Below, piece after piece: positions 13,598-14,448 of a stretch of DNA of 14,448 nt; the stretch's first letter is position 1; every line of letters begins with the position of its first letter. This stretch comes from JAKORR01 sp964608495 (lineage in GTDB: Bacteria; Armatimonadota; Zipacnadia; Zipacnadales; FEN-943), in contig CAZSOQ010000129.1 of the NCBI GenBank assembly GCA_964608495.1, forward strand, positions 1 to 14,448, given 5' to 3'. Below the pieces are notes generated by a model. The model searched no databases. It saw only the letters and a list, made by a program, of their open reading frames with translations, and was not told where the DNA came from. The translations under genes were made by a program, and so were the position numbers.

Positions 13598-14448
13598 TCA
13601 GGATCCGCCGGCCAGACCGGCGCGCAGCAGGTCCTGCAGCGCGGCCTGCGCGGACTGGATAAGCTGTTGTAGCTCCTCGGCCTGCTCGCCCTGGGCTTGG
13701 GCTCCCTTGATCACATAGCCGAGGGCGTTGAGCACATCCCGCCCGCCCGGTCGCGCCTGAGCCGCCAGCCACGCGCCGGCCCAGACGTAGTGTGGCAGGT
13801 CGGGCAGTTGGCCCGTGGCGACGGCATACCAGCCTTCTCGACCGCCCTCGGCCGTCGAGCCCAGCAGGTGGGCCACCAGCCCCTCGCCGGCCGGAAGCAG
13901 CCCGCCCGTCAGGTCCGAGGGCTGGGCGTCCAGTATCTGCCAGCCCAGCAGGCCCCGTCGGGCATCCGGCAGCACCACGTCCTCCAGGTACCGCTTGGCC
14001 GGTCGGCGATTGGCCACGGTCAGCTCGAGACCGGCCTGGGCGTCCTGGTAGGTCTGCCACTCGCGGTAGCCGAGGGCCGTGAGGAGCTGGCTCAGCTCGC
14101 GGTAGGCGGGAAGCGCGGGCTGAACCCAGGAGAAGCGGGCGGCTGGATCCTCGCTGTGGATGCCCTCGACGAAGATCGCGGGTCCCGAGGGGCCCTTGCT
14201 CACCCGCGCCGTGACAGCCCAGCCCAGCGGCACCGGGATGCGCAGCGAGGCGCTCTCCTCGTCCTCGAGCCAGCCCGCCGTGGGCGCTGAGCGCGACGGC
14301 CGCGTGAGCACCGACTCCCTCACCGACGACGGAAGCGAGGCGGCCGGGGCGACCGGCCCCTCGGTGCGCAGAGCAGCGATCCTGGGTGGCGAGCTTGCCG
14401 CCGCGCCTCTGGCCGCGGCGGCAAGCTCGCCACCCAGGATCGCTGCTC
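13598..14448 (-). CDS. Unknown protein, 5' partial at the window edge
   Basis: I do not recognise this protein. The frame is open from the stop at 13598 to the right edge of the window. The first internal GTG (14323) has no ribosome binding site, so the gene probably begins beyond the edge. Counting from that GTG there are 241 residues. They include a predicted beta-rich part (DEESASLRIPVPLGWAVTA), an aromatic segment around FSWVQPALPAYREL, a region ending in LPHYVWAGAWLAA, and a helical Gln/Glu-rich C-terminus. The stretch before the GTG is Ala/Ser/Pro-rich and looks like a linker. Part of it lies in the 35-bp inverted repeat at the window end, so residues encoded beyond 14413 may not be real. 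No signal peptide or transmembrane helix is visible in the retained part. It lies upstream of the zinc-ribbon gene, 71 bases away on the same strand. Confidence 0.7.
   Translation of the reverse strand, partial: AAILGGELAAAARGAAASSPPRIAALRTEGPVAPAASLPSSVRESVLTRPSRSAPTAGWLEDEESASLRIPVPLGWAVTARVSKGPSGPAIFVEGIHSEDPAARFSWVQPALPAYRELSQLLTALGYREWQTYQDAQAGLELTVANRRPAKRYLEDVVLPDARRGLLGWQILDAQPSDLTGGLLPAGEGLVAHLLGSTAEGGREGWYAVATGQLPDLPHYVWAGAWLAAQARPGGRDVLNALGYVIKGAQAQGEQAEELQQLIQSAQAALQDLLRAGLAGGS
14371..14448. repeat. Perfect 35-bp inverted repeat at the window end
   Basis: The 35 bases at 14371-14405 are the exact reverse complement of 14414-14448, with an eight-base loop (14406-14413). The second arm stops exactly at the last base of the window. 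A perfect, long, short-looped fold-back ending at the terminus is typical of an assembly or amplification artefact at a contig end. A real hairpin inside or upstream of the unknown gene cannot be excluded. Confidence 0.95.

Overview
The window is high-GC bacterial DNA with tightly packed genes and no RNA genes or mobile elements that I can recognise. Three things suggest a diderm of the Armatimonadota or a related lineage: an S-layer-homology (SLH) outer-membrane porin of the OmpM/cyanobacterial type, a cyclic-di-AMP receptor of the PstA/DarA family, and clan GH-O glycoside hydrolases. The phylum is an inference; no marker gene is present to settle it.

Positions 1-10025 carry five genes on the plus strand, probably one polysaccharide or glycoside utilisation locus. 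In order they are: the 3' part of a GH52/GH116-like glycosidase; a small c-di-AMP receptor (darA/pstA); a major facilitator transporter with a long HEAT-repeat C-terminal extension; a secreted GH116 enzyme with an N-terminal jelly-roll-like module; and an unrecognised secreted protein whose GTG start overlaps the GH116 stop. Intergenic gaps are 108, 93 and 62 bases, then a 4-base overlap. A plausible reading is that exported hydrolases release sugar from a glycoside or polymer, the transporter imports it, and the c-di-AMP receptor and HEAT extension supply regulation. The substrate cannot be read from the sequence.

Positions 10079-14448 carry four minus-strand genes: a class I SAM methyltransferase (convergent with the glycosidase locus), the porin, a CxxC zinc-ribbon miniprotein, and an unknown protein running off the window. 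The porin has a clear intrinsic terminator, a near-consensus sigma70-type promoter and a leader of about 284 nt. The porin itself joins one SLH domain, a collagen-like Gly-X-Y segment, a coiled coil and a beta-barrel ending in Phe.

The window ends in a perfect 35-bp inverted repeat with an 8-base loop that stops exactly at the last base. This looks like a fold-back at a contig end, and sequence beyond the loop should be treated with caution.
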